In this document: positions 1 to 12,300 of the stretch, piece by piece
Position numbering within the stretch: the first letter of the stretch is position 1
How the letters are laid out: each line of letters opens with the position of its first letter
Source: Trebouxia sp. TZW2008
Lineage: Eukaryota; Chlorophyta; Trebouxiophyceae; Trebouxiales; Trebouxiaceae
Direction of reading: 5' to 3'
Length of the DNA stretch: 64,000 bases
NCBI GenBank assembly: GCA_002118135.1
Contig: BDIU01000382.1
Coordinates: 23,791-87,790 of the forward strand
Notes under the pieces: model-generated
Database searches by the model: none
What the model saw: the letters and a program-made list of their open reading frames with translations, nothing else
Told to the model about the DNA's origin: nothing
Translations under genes and position numbers: made by a program

Positions 1-2130
1 AAAGACAGGCAGGAGGACTAATGTCTTGACAGCTCTGCCCAGTAATAGCAACAGAAGATACGCAGCATTTGGGTTGTCCAGCTGCACAACAGATTTATGC
101 CCTGAAAAGGCAGTGCTTACAACCCAATCTGCATTTGTCCTTGTGCTGTTGGGGCAGTTGCTGGCAACACAGGAGACACAGGAAGAAGGGCAGCAGGACT
201 GTGGTCAATAAAGCCCTGCCCAAGGGCAGCCTCACAGTTGTGCATTGCCTGAGTTGTCCAGCCGCACAATTTGCACGGTGCTTTCTGTCTGCCAAAAGTG
301 CTGGCCCCAAAGGCAGGTACAACATTATACCTTCTGCTGATGTGCCCTTGCTGGCAAGAGGCAAACAAACACAGGCAGAAGGGCAGCAGGACTGTATTCA
401 CCACAGCCCTGCCCAGGAACAGGGCTACTGGGCGAACAGGGCGAGATGATGTGCAGCATCTAGGCTGGCCAGCTGCTGCAACTTTGCAGAATATGTTTGG
501 CCTGCCAAAAAATCCAATCTCAACACAAGGTGCAATGCTGTACCTTTTGCTGGTGTTGCCACTTCTGGCAGAAGAACACCAAACACAGAAAGAACAGCAG
601 CAGGACTATGTTTGCAACTGCTCTGCCTAACCCCAAGGCAAGAAGATCTGCTGCATGACTTGGGTTGTCCAGCTGCACACCCTGCAAAGTGCATTCTGCC
701 TGCCAGAATTGGCGCACCACAGCTAAGGTACGATTTTGCACCTTATGCTGGGGTCACCATTTCTGGCAGACAGAAACAGACACAGGAAGAAGGGCAGCAG
801 GCTTACAGTCACAACAGCAATGTCTAGGAACAGGACAAAAGGAAGCGCTGCGTCTTGATTGGCCGGCTGCTGCATTCCTGCAGAGTGTGTTCAGCCTGCC
901 AGAAGAAACAGTCTCAGCACAAGGTGCAATGCTGTGCCTGTTGCTGGGGTTGCCACTTCTGGCAGCAGGAATTACCGCACAGGGGCAAACAACAGGAGGA
1001 GAGCATTTGTTGCAGACCTGCCCAGGAACAGAGTAAGAGCATGTACAGCATCTAGATTGTCCAGCTGCTGAAATCCTGGACAGTGTGTTCAGTCTGCCAC
1101 AAGCCTGGCCGCACGCAACATGGACAATGTTGTACCTACTGCTGGGGGCACAACTTCTGGCAGAAGGATACAAGGGCAGCAGAATGTGAAATGACTGTCA
1201 GCATTGTTCAGGAACTGGGCAAGGGAATGTGCAAGATCTAGGTTGTGCAGCTGCTGGAATCCTGCAGAGTGTGTTCAGCCTGCCAGAAGCGACAATGACA
1301 GCACAAGGTGCAATTCTGTACCTTTTGCTTGGAGTGCCACTTCTGGCAGCAGAAATTACCGCACAGGCCCAAACAACAGAAGGACACCATTTGTTACAGA
1401 CCCGCTCACAAACAAGGCAAAAGCAGGTGCAGCATCAGAGATGTCCAGCTGCAGACCCTGCAGTGTGCTATCTGCCTGCCAGAATTGGCGCACCACAGCT
1501 AAGGTACAATTTTGCACCTTATGCTGGGGTCACCATCTCTGGCAAACAAAACGGGACACAGGGAAAGGGGCAGCAACACACTTGCGACAGCACTGTTCAG
1601 GCATAGGGCAAAGGGATGTGCACCGAGTGAGCTTTGAACAGACAGAATCCCTGTTGTGGCAATGTCTGGGGGCACAAAGCAATGCCTGGATTTTGCAAGT
1701 GTCAACACATGTTGCCATCTGGATTGCTCAGCTGCTGACCCTGCAGAGCATGTTCTGTCTGGTAGAGGTGATGTCGTAGCAGAAGATACAATCCTGTGCC
1801 TTTTGCTGCAGGCATCCTTTTTGTCAGAAGTAAACAGACACAGGGAGAAGTGCCGCAAGACCACATTGGCAACAGCATTGTGTAGGAGCAGGGCAAACTG
1901 CCTGTGCAATACCTGGGCTGTCCAGCTGCAGACCTTGCAGAATGCATGCTACCTCACAAAGAAATCCCCCACCACTGCAGGTACATCTTTGTACCAGCTG
2001 CTGTGGGAAAGGTTTCTGTTTCAAGTAAACAGACACAGGAAGAAGGGCAGCAGGACTCATTCATAACAGCCCGACCAAGAAACAGGGCAGGAAAATGAGC
2101 ATCACCCCAGTTGTCAGCTGCTGACCATAC
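1..2130 (-). repeat. Array of about 11 degenerate copies of the next MRF exon (MA3-3 C-terminal part)
   Basis: A unit of roughly 180-285 bp recurs with a shared core near 76, 257, 464, 664, 859, 1055, 1241, 1441, 1725, 1918 and 2108. Read on the minus strand, each core is an acceptor (TGCAG) followed by sequence resembling the expected continuation of MA3-3. The copy near 590-690 reads GVQLDNPSHAADLLALGL then GRAVANIV; the copy near 1 reads LDNPNAAYLLLL then GRAV; the copy near 1440 reads GLQLDISDAA. The MA3 family has LDVPDA and LARAVVDD at these places. Every copy seen departs from consensus or breaks frame, so the authentic exon probably lies just outside the left edge. The plus-strand reading is also open for long stretches, but I take this as a shadow. 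Confidence 0.75.
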
Positions 2131-5100
2131 AGAGCATGTTCTGTCTGCCCAAGAAGATCCACTCTGAAAAGGTACTTTGGACTTTTGCACATTTTGCAGG
2201 CCATGACTTGGAACCCTGGAACACTGTGCAGCATTTGCAGCTTGCACTCAAAAGCTCAGCAGAAATTACCAGCAAGAGCTTGATGTCAGCACACTCAGAG
2301 CATTGCATATGGCCACTTGTGCTGACGTCTAGACTGAGAATGATGGGGACCAATATTGCATCAAGCACAACGGGTGTGGCTGCTGCTCTCTCTGTTAGAA
2401 AGTAAGCGGTGACTGAATTGCACGCCATGGCTTGCAATCTCAGTAAGCAGTGCAGCATTCACAGCTTGCAACCTGAATGCTCAGCAGAGACACCCAAAAC
2501 CATCATGGTGAAAAAGCGCTTTGAGTGCTGCGTGTGACCAATTGTGCTGAGAACAATGAACCCATTCACTGCATCAAGCACAAGGGCTGTGTCTGCTGCA
2601 CTTGTTCTCAGAAACTTAGCAGTGACTATATTGCAGGCCACGGCTGAGATCTCAGAAAACAGTGTAGCGGTCACAGCTTGCACCCTGAAAGCCCAGCGGA
2701 GACACCCGGAACCATCATGGTGAGGAAGCGCGCTGAGTACTGCATGTGACCAATTATGCTGAGAACAATGAAAACAGTCTGTGCATCTAGCATGAGAGCT
2801 GTGCCTGCTCAAGCACTGAGAGCTGTGCCTGCTCAAGCACACGTTGAACGCGTAAGCTGTGGCTATCTTGCAGGCCATGGCTTACAATCTCAGCAAGCAG
2901 TGCAATGTTCACACTTGACGTACTTTTATGCTAAAAAGGATCTGCAAGCATGACCTCAATGTTAGGGCACTGACAACATTGCATACGACCAACTCAGATG
3001 AGAAAGTAAGGAGCAGTCACTGCATCAAGCATGACCTCAATGCCTTAGGGCACTGACAACATTGCATATGATTAATTCAGATGAGAACGGTAGGAGCAGT
3101 CACTGCATCAAGCATGGGAGCTGCGTTTGCTGCACAGATGATGCAAGCCTTGAGCTGTGACTATAATGTAGGCCGTGACTCAAAGCCTTGACCTACTGTG
3201 CAGCTTTCACAACTAGCACTGTGCAGAGATGCTCAGCAGTGCCGCTCACCACCATCCTGTTTTCAGGCCTGGGGCGCTTTGTAAGTTGCAAGTGATCATT
3301 GCAATGCTGGGGATATGGGACAGTCACTGCATGAAGCACGAGAGCTGTATCTGCTGCGCGGCCTGTCAAGGCTCATTGAGCTGTGACTATGTTGTGGGCC
3401 ATGGATCAATCCCCGACATGCTGTGCAGCATTCACAACGAGCGCTGTGCAGAGATGCTCAGCAGCACCGCTCACTACTATCCTGTTTGGAGGCCTGGGGC
3501 GCTTTGTAAGTTGCAAGTGGCCTTTGCAATTCTGGGGATATGGGACAGTCACTGCATAAAGCACAAGAGCTGCATCTGCTGCACGGCCTATCAAGGTGCA
3601 TAGAGCTATGATTATGTTGTAGGCCATGGCTCAAAAGCTTGACATGCTGTGCAGCATTCACAACTAGCGCTGTGCAGAGATGCTCAGCAGCACCGCTCAC
3701 CATCATGCTGTTTTGAGGCCTAGGGCGCTTTGCAAGTAGCAAGTGAACGTTGCAATGCTCGGGATACAGACAGTCACTGCATGAAACATGAGAGCTGCAT
3801 TTGCTGCGCAGCGCTTTGAGCTTGCGAGCTGTGACATGGCTTGCAACCTTGACAGACTATTCAGCATTGCCAGCTATAGCTAGTGCTCTGCATGCTGAAT
3901 ATGAACTGCCAGCAGTGTCACGATGTCAGGCTCCTCATTGCATTGCATACGACCGAATGACACAAGGTCTGGGATTGAGCATGATAGGGGTGGTGACTTC
4001 ATCAAGCATGAGGGCTATCTTTGCTGCACAGACCTCAAAGGTGTATGAGCTGTGACCACTTTGCAGACTGAAATCCTTGCCAGACTGAGCAGAATCCACA
4101 GCTGGGCTCTGCTGAGCAGCGCTGCCCAACATCGGCCTGGGAACCAAGGCATTCCCCAAAAGGTGTGGGACCAGTTGAGATGAGTCCTGGGTTTGAGCAT
4201 GATGGGGGCATCATTACTACATCAAGCACGAGCGCTGTGTCTGCTGCAGAGGTATCAGATTCCCAAGCTGTGAACCCTGGGTAGGCCATGGCTCAAAACC
4301 CTGACATGCTATGCAGCATTCACAGCTAGCACTCCAGACACTCAGCAGCAACTGCCACCAGAACTCAGATTCAGCAGCATGGCATACGATCTGTTGTACA
4401 ACATGTGCTCAAGTTTGGGTTTGAGCATAATGGGGGCAGTCACTGCAGCAAGCATGAGTTACAGCTTTGGGTAAACAAGACATTGAGATGGCAGTCATTG
4501 CATCATGCATGAGGGTTGTGTCTGATGCACAGCCTATCAGCATTGTGAGCTGTGACTGCACAGCAGGCTCCAATACGTGCTCAGCTGGGCCTGCTGAGCC
4601 TGTCTAGCATGCCTGGTGAGTGAATGCAAACCAAGTGCGCTGGAGTCCACAGGGAGAACATGAAGCAGTCACTGCATCAAGCATGACGGCTGCGTCTGCT
4701 GCACAGCCTGTCGGCATCGTGAGCTGTGACTGATTGCCAAGCCATGGCCCAATATCTTGGCACGCTATGCAGCACCCACAACCAGATTCTGCTCAGCAGA
4801 AACGGCCAGCATGATCCTGAGACCAGTGTTCTTTTAGCAAACGGTTGCTTGTGACAACTTTGTCTGAGAATGATGGAAACTGTCTCTGCATCCAGAATGA
4901 GGGGTATGTTTGCTGCACCGCTTGCAAAGACATTGAGTTGTGACTATATTGCAGGCACTGGCTCACTATCTCAGAAACTGGTGCAGCATTCACACCTAGT
5001 ACTCTGCATTGTGCACGTAGACATGGCCAAAATAAGGGTATGAGAATGATGGAAACAGTGTCTGCATCCAGCATGAGGGGCATGTCTGCTGCACCGCTTG

Positions 5101-7260
5101 CAAAGACATCGAGCTGTGACTATGTTGCAGGCACTGGCTCACCATCTCAGAAAGCGGTGCAGCATTCACGCCTGATACTCTGCATGCTCGGCAGCAACTG
5201 TCAGCATGACCTAACTAGCATATGACCAGTTGTGCTGCAGTATTGGTCTGAAACAATGGAGGCAAACACTGCATGATCCCAGTATCAGAGAGCACAGAGT
5301 ATTGTGAATGCCCAGTTGATCTGATGTCTGGGATGAGAATGATATGTTGGAGGCAGACACTGCATGAAGCACAAAGGTTGTATCTGCAGCGCAGTTTGTA
5401 CAGCTTCTGGAGGCCAGCGCTCAAAGGCCTGACAAACTGTGCAGCATTCACAGCTGACACCCTGAAAATTGAGCAGCAACTGCCAACACAATTTGAAAAT
5501 GAGCGCACTGAGGTGATTGCAGATGATTGCTCCAGGCAAAGGCCACATTAAAAAGAAATGGGGCCAGACGCTACATCAAGCACAAGTTCTGCATCTGCTG
5601 CTCAGCTGTCAAGGTCGCAAGCTCCAGCCCTTGAGGCAATTGCTCAGAAACCTGAAAGGCTGTGCAGCATTTGCAGGTAGATCTCTTGAAGCTCAGCAGA
5701 CAGCTCGCAAAGCTGCAGCACAATCTCAGCTGCAGCCAACCTCAGATGCACTCAACTTACTAGCTGAGGCGTATGTTTGCTTGCAATTTACGTCACGGAA
5801 CACCAACAAATTTGGCAGAAAGTGGCAGCATGGACCTGATCACAACATGACGCTATGCGCAGGGCAGAGCATCAACTGTGCTGGCTGTGGTGCTGAGATC
5901 AATGAGGGGAGTCAATACACTAAGCATGAGGGCCGCTTCTGTTGCACAGATGTCAAAACTATAAGCTGTGATCAGGTTGCTGGCCATGGCTTAGGGCCTC
6001 GACAAGCTGTGCAGCATTTGCAGCTGGCACTCTGAGAGTTTAGCAGAAAGTGGCAGCATGAGCTCAATTACAACAAGATGCTCTCGGCAGGGCAAAGCAG
6101 CAGTTGTGCTGGCTGTGGTGCTGAGATCGATGAGGGGAGTCACTACACTAAGCATGAGGGCTGCGTTTGCTGCACAGGAGTGGAAGCCATAAGCTGTGAC
6201 CAGTTTGCTGGCCATGGCTTAGGACTTTGACAAGCTGTGCAGCATTTGCAGCCAGCACTCTGAAGCTTAGCAGAAAGTGGCAGCATGAGCTCGATTACAA
6301 CAAGATGCTCTCGGCAGGGCAAAGCAGCAGTTGTGCTGGCTGTGGTGCTGAGATCGATGAGGGGAGTCACTACACTAAGCATGAGGGCTGCGTTTGCTGC
6401 ACAGAAGTGGAAGCCATAAACTGTGATCAGTTTGCTAGCCATGGCTCAGGACCTTGACAAGCTGTGCAGCATCTACAGCTCAAAATCTGTGCTGTGAGCA
6501 GAAATGCTCAGCTTCATGCTGGTTTCAGGGCGCTCTAGGCATTATATGCGATCAGTTATGCTCAAGTCTCGCACGGGAAAATGTGGGATACATGCTGCGT
6601 CCGAAATTGAAAATTGAGGCTGTTTTTGCTGCACTGGTTTTGAGCGCTTTGTAGTCACGAGGACACTTTGATCAAAGCCTGTCATAGCATAAAGAGTGCA
6701 GACTGGAAATGCTGCAAAGCCTTTCATGTGGCCTGCAAAGTGATCACAGCTTGTGCCTTGCCCGAGGCTGTGCAGCATTCACAGCTGGCACAACTGCACG
6801 CTGAGAACAGACGCTCAACATCATGCTAGTAAAAGCACGCTTTAAGCATGGCATGTGATCAGGTGATGCTCAAGTCCAGCCTAGACAACATATGGAACTC
6901 TTGCTACATTTGAACTTGAGGCCGTCTTTGCTCACAGCTGTGGACAGATGCAAGCGGATGGGCGTTGCCATGAGTAGGTTTGAACAGCAGCTGTCGTAGC
7001 ATCCAGAGTTGAGGCTGTGAATGCTGCACAGCATGACACAGGACACAGATTGTGGCCCGCAGAAGTGTTCACAAACTGTGCCCCTACAAAGCTGTGCAGC
7101 GTTTACAGCCGTTCTCCAGAGACTGAGCAGAGAATTTCAACATCTATCTGGTATTCCTGTGCTTTCAGCGTTGTGTTAGACCAAGTTCAGACATCGACTT
7201 ACTGCAGAGACTTGGACGCTGCAAGTGCTGCAAAACTCCTGTGACCATTTTGTACAGCTG
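2130..7260. repeat. Family of about 20 diverged tandem repeats, 200-280 bp, inside the MRF intron
   Basis: Successive units share, on the plus strand, a GTGCAGCATT(C/T) block, a GCATCAAGCATGAGG-like block, GAGCTGTGAC and GGCCATGGCT. The clearest units are near 3230-3660 and 5820-6460, where neighbouring copies are very similar. They fill most of the intron following the exon at 9301-9435. The minus strand shows no recognisable MA3 coding sequence. They are probably an old, decayed version of the exon-edge arrays seen elsewhere, or a plain intron satellite. Confidence 0.6.
4580..4625 (+). mobile_element. Short retroposon tail, copy 1
   Basis: GCTGGGCCTGCTGAGCCTG followed by a TCTAGC-like segment and a short GAGTGAATG-type end. 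It matches the retroposon segments at 30745-30805 (same orientation) and 53940-54000 (opposite orientation). It lies inside the repeat-filled MRF intron. Confidence 0.5.
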
Positions 7261-9100
7261 GTCCTTGCAGTGCTGAGCACAAAACGTCTGTTATCAGGAC
7301 TGCATCAGTGCAATTATGCCAGCCTTCAGTTATAGAACAGCAGCTTTTAGAAGGCTGCTGCGCATTCAAGGCTAAATGCCCTGACAGCAGTTGCTTGTAC
7401 AAGACAGACAAAACAACACAACTCCTAAGCTGGGGGGAGAAAGTTTATGGTTCAATTTGTGACCAGGTTTTGTAGCCGTTTTCAAAGGTGGCACATATTC
7501 ATCCTGTCTATCCCATTGATCCACATCCGAGCAGAAAACCATTTGCAGGCACAGCGCATAATAAATTTGCATCAAGACAAGTTTTGCTACTGCTTGTCAT
7601 AAAGCTCCAGGAACCAGCCTGGACAGCCAGCATATGATATCGCATCAACTGAACTGACATGAGACCAATTCAGCTCTTGAGACATCAAATGTCAGCTGCT
7701 TAGAATGCTACCTGGTGCAGGTGCATAAGCCGCAAAAACATGCATGCTTTCTTTTATTGTGAAACCTGTTGTTTGTAGGGCACAGAAGAACAAACGTGGT
7801 TTCCATGTTTCAAATGCACCAAACTTTGTGTTGCAACAAGGAATTGACAATGTTCTTAGGACCAGAAATTTTGCGTCGTATATCTCAACAGGGACACGAA
7901 TGAGAGCTTGGGATCTGAAGAGGTAATTATCAACTTTCTGTCACAAGTTCATTTGTGTTAGGGTTTAGCCCAAGCCCTAAGCCCAATTCTGTGCATCTTG
8001 ATTGTTGCACTTGTATGACTGAAGTTTTGTTCCGTTTTGTTAAAGAAATTTTCTCAAAACAGAACTGAATGATGCTGATCATCTTAGCAACTCAAGTCTT
8101 ATGCTTGCCATCCAACTCTGCATAAACACTCTCCATAGAATGTGATGCTTAGACCATCTGGCAGTAGAGTGTTACTTGACTTTCTCATTTATTTTCTCAT
8201 GCTGTTTCACATTGTCACAGGCTCTTCTCAATCTAGCAAGAAGATGACTGTGCATATACGATCTGCTTTTGCGCTCATGCCACTGCTGCTGTGTGGAACG
8301 CACATCAACGACATTACTTTCATCTCAATGTGCGTTTTAGCCCATCTATCATGTGAACTAGTGTGTTCAGTTGCAGCACGTGACCCTGACGTGGGCTTTT
8401 GCTCCGACACCCATGTTGGCACAATCAGGCACAATGTGTCACATGGTAACGACAACAGTTTGCAACAGCTGCCGTTTGCAGACTGATGTCCTTACTTCAT
8501 GGCAGGCTGTGCCTCATTGTGTCAACTATGTGTTTGGCAAAGTGGACAATGCAGCTGATGTATGAAGCATGAGAGTGCAGGAACAGTGCTGACCCCTGTT
8601 ATTTGTAGTCAGTAGGAAAAGGCTTCACTTTTGTTGTCCTTGTCCTGGACTGCCACAGGCTTCAGCTGTAATGCCAAACAGCAAAGTTTTTCTGTTCTTA
8701 CTTTTTCTTATTCTTCTTATCTTCATTTATCTTCATTCATCTTGTCTTGTCTTGTACTGTGGTTCGATGAAAGAGCACAAACGGTCAGCACAGCACCACA
8801 TTGCCGTTCAAACCATGAAGTTCAGCAAGCGTGCTTAGTCTTGTGCCAACTCAAGTTGACAGATGGCAGCAGGACCTGGTATGAACAGCATTGCAAACAG
8901 ACTTTCTGGCTGAACTTTCACTTGCTGACAGTTCAAAAAGGCAATCTTTGCTTGCAAGAGCTGCAACCTTTTGCTGTGTTGCCTTGAACCTACAGAAGGT
9001 AAGCAGCGTGAAAGTGTCACAGAAAGCTAAAGCCTTGCATCATTTGATATGAACAGACTTTGCAGTAAAGGAATTGCAGGGCAGCACTCTGAGGGTTACT
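7260..9100. other. Intron remainder without recognisable gene
   Basis: This AT-richer part of the MRF intron lacks the repeat periodicity of its left neighbour. A plus-strand open stretch at 7744-7926 ends at a GTAATT and reads fairly protein-like (KNKRGFHVSNAPNFVLQQGI), but it matches no family I know and has no partner exon. A pyrimidine-rich tract lies at about 8695-8755. I support no gene here. Confidence 0.4.
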
Positions 9101-9104
9101 CACC

Positions 9105-9185
9105 TCTGTGGATTGGAGCAAACGTGTGGAGCCCTGGACATCTTGGTCCATGAATTTGACACCGGGTGCAAAATGGTAGGGAGGC
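9105..9185 (-). repeat. Echo of the 3' part and donor of the MRF exon at 9301-9435
   Basis: The segment repeats the TCACCTCTGTG...TTGGAGCA...GTGTG pattern found over the donor end of the true exon at 9301-9360, about 190 bp further downstream on the minus strand. It carries stops and indels relative to the exon. Confidence 0.65.
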
Positions 9186-9300
9186 CGATTAGTCCTTGCC
9201 TGTGTGAACTGTCACCGGCAACTAGAGCCTCTTGTCATGCAATTTCAGCAGAACTTTGGGATACAGCAAACCCCAGGGCAGCTGGGCTTGATTGGCTTAC

Positions 9301-12300
9301 CTCTGTGAATTGGAGCAGGCGTGTGAAGCCCTTGGCCATTTGGTCCTGGGAAATGGTCGTAGGGTACAAATTGGACAGCAGGGCCGAGATCAGTTCCCGC
9401 TCCCTATCCTTGCGGTCCATTGCTGTCTGAACTGCCTGCAAGACAGCACCATTGATTTAAACTTGGCAGCCTAATTTTGTTTTTACTACTACTGAGCCTG
9501 CAATCAATACCAGGGGGATTGTCGTTGAATTTTGACAAATAAATGCTATCATAAAGCTGTACAATGTCTTGTCAGGATTTCAACAGTTGAACATCAGTTG
9601 TCCTCACCGTAATGCTCAGAACAAGCCAGCCTGGCAAATAGGACTTGCGCCAAAGACACACAGCAGATGCGCTGGAAAGTGTAATCAACTGTTACTATTA
9701 TTACGACAGTGCCTATGACTATTGAATGAGCTATGGAACAAATGGTATATGAGCTTTTAGCCTAACTCAGCTCAACAGTCCAGCGTGAACCATTGGCGCT
9801 GTATAAGGGTGCAGACACGAGATGTGGCTGTATCTGCGCTACGTTGACAGATGCGTGCTCCAAAGATCAGGCAAATGCAAAGCGTTGGGGGGAGTAGCTA
9901 TTCAGATTTGTTCGTTTGCGTCAAGCCAAGGTTTGGTCCACAAGGGCTTTGACACATTTCACCATACTCCAGTTCCAATCTGTTGTCATGTCGGTGCTGT
10001 TGTATGGTGCAGAGACATGGACTCTGCTCAACAAGCATTGTGCAGCTATGTCTGTCTTTTTAATGAGTTATTTGAGACACATTTGTGGCATTTCTTTGAG
10101 AGACTGTGTTTCAAATGCAGCCATACTGTCAATGTGTCAAAACTTGTTCCATGGACTTCCAACTGAGGAGTAAGAGGCTTAGGTGGTATGGACATGTCTG
10201 CAGGCTGCTAGACACTAGGTTGCCTAAGGTCGTGTTGTTTGGTCAAGTCAAGGGATCAAAACCTCCAGGTCGCCCAAGGACGACCTGAAATTACATTGTT
10301 TTGTCTGACTTGCAACAGTTGAACATCAGGCGTCCATACCGCAACGCTCAAGACAAGCCTGCCTGGCAAGATAGAACTTGTGCCACACATACCTAGCAGT
10401 ATATGCTGGAATGTGTAACGATTATTATTATAAATTCGGCTCATTACCAATGATTCCAGTAACCTGTCACCACTGCTATTCTGGATTGTTGCTGGTGTTG
10501 GAGTTGCTATACCACAATACTGCTATATTGTTGCCGTATTTGCCTCCTTCTGTGCTGTAACAAGCAGCAATGAGCTAGCGTACCATTCAATTCAGTGTCA
10601 AGTTGCAAGCCAGAGCTTTGGAAGCTACTGCAGACTGAATTGAATGCTACGCTAGCTAGGTGCTGTTTGTCACAAAGCAGAGCTTGACAGACAACGCAAC
10701 AATATAGCGGTGTGACTCAGTCTCAAGTTGAAAGCCAAAACCTTGGGAAGGCGCTGCAGGTTGGACAGAATGCAAAGCTAGCCAGCTGCTGTTCGTGACA
10801 GTGCAGAGCTTGACAGACACTGCAACAACATATCAGTCTTACTGAGTCTCAAGTTGAAAGCCAAAACCTTTGGATCACACAGCAGATTGGACAAACTGCG
10901 ACGCTAGCTAGTTGCTGCTTGCCACAATGCAATTTTTGGCAGACACTGCAACAACACAGCAGTGTAACCTTGTACGCAACTCAACACTTTGCTCACATGC
11001 AGTGCAAGAGTCAGCGGAAATCTTGAACTCTACAGTAACTCCCAATACCCCTCAACAAACTGCAGTTGAAATCACTGCAATGGTTTTGCCTCTGCATGGC
11101 AAACCCTGGCCAATCATAGGGTGAAATGGATACAGAGCAACAAATCAAAGCTCGTGCTCACATGCTGAGAGGACTCATAGAACCAGTATGTGTGCCCTGA
11201 GCCTCTGCATTGGAGCAATCTTGAAGCAATCTTGAAGCAATCTCAAGACAAAGCTGACGTGAAATGCAGCCCCCTTAACAAGCTTCCATGACCAAAAGCA
11301 ATCAGCGTGCCGACAACAATCCTTGCGGGAACGAATGTGGCTTAAAGCTCATGGCTGCATCATTCAGACTGTGAATTGGTGACAAGCTGCATCAAAACAT
11401 GGACAGCACATATGGGCAGAAGATGCTCAGAACAACACGCAGATTGGGTTGTTCTGATCAAGCCTGATGCCAGACATGCTGTCCTGTATTAACTGCATCC
11501 CGACACCGAGTTCATGACACAAGCCATGCTTGCCTCTCCTCAAGCTTACTAGGACAGCATATCTTGGTAGAGCATGGTTGGACAACATGATTGTGTCAAA
11601 TCTGCCTTCATGTAGTCATGCTGTCCTGCACTGACTGCATCCGAGCACTAATTTCATGAAATAAGTCATGCTTGCCACTTCTCAATGGCTTACATCATAC
11701 AGCATACTTAGGCAGGAAACAATTTAAGCAACATGACTGTTGGGTTATTCAAGAACCATCTCTACCTAGTTATGCTGCTCCATCTTAAGCGCATACTTGC
11801 GTCAAATCTTAGTAATCCTTGTGGCGGTCAATAAAGATCAAGTCTCAATAAGGCATGCGTCGCAACATGAATGGCGGCAGAGTGCAAAGGACACAGGACT
11901 AAGCAAGGCAGGCTTGCAGCATCATGACTGTTTGGTTGCTTGGACAGCTGCAGCTCCATGATGCCTAATTACGCGATGCTGTGTTCACTGAATCCTGGCG
12001 CCAATCCTGGTGACTCTTGTGGCAGTCAGGGATGCCCAAGTTCCACTAAACCATAGGCCAAATCGTGAACTGATGGTGAAGTGCATTGGACACAGGACAG
12101 CATGCTTGAGCAAGGGGGACTTGGGACAACAAGACTGTTTGGTTGCTTGGACAGCTCCGCTCTATGATGCCTATTTATGCGATCCTGTGTTCTTTACATG
12201 CTGACAACAACCCTTGCAAGTTTTGCGGCCGTTAGTCAGGCTCAAGAGTCAACGAAGCATAGACCATATCATGAATTGGTGGTAGAGTGCATTGGACACA

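Noticed and set aside
69..1780. Long plus-strand open frames, some Cys-rich, in the left-end array
   Set aside because: The minus-strand reading of the same units matches the expected next MA3 exon behind an acceptor, so the plus-strand frames are shadows.
5860..6450. Plus-strand peptides with a LIM-zinc-finger look (CAGCGAEIDEGSHYTKHEG then CCTE spacing)
   Set aside because: The spacing imitates a second LIM finger, but no copy has a first finger or neighbouring LIM exon, the units belong to a large degenerate satellite inside the minus-strand MRF intron, and most units lack the cysteines.
8142..8486. 114-codon plus-strand frame beginning with a hydrophobic segment
   Set aside because: Inside an MRF intron, no similarity and no supporting splice or promoter signal.
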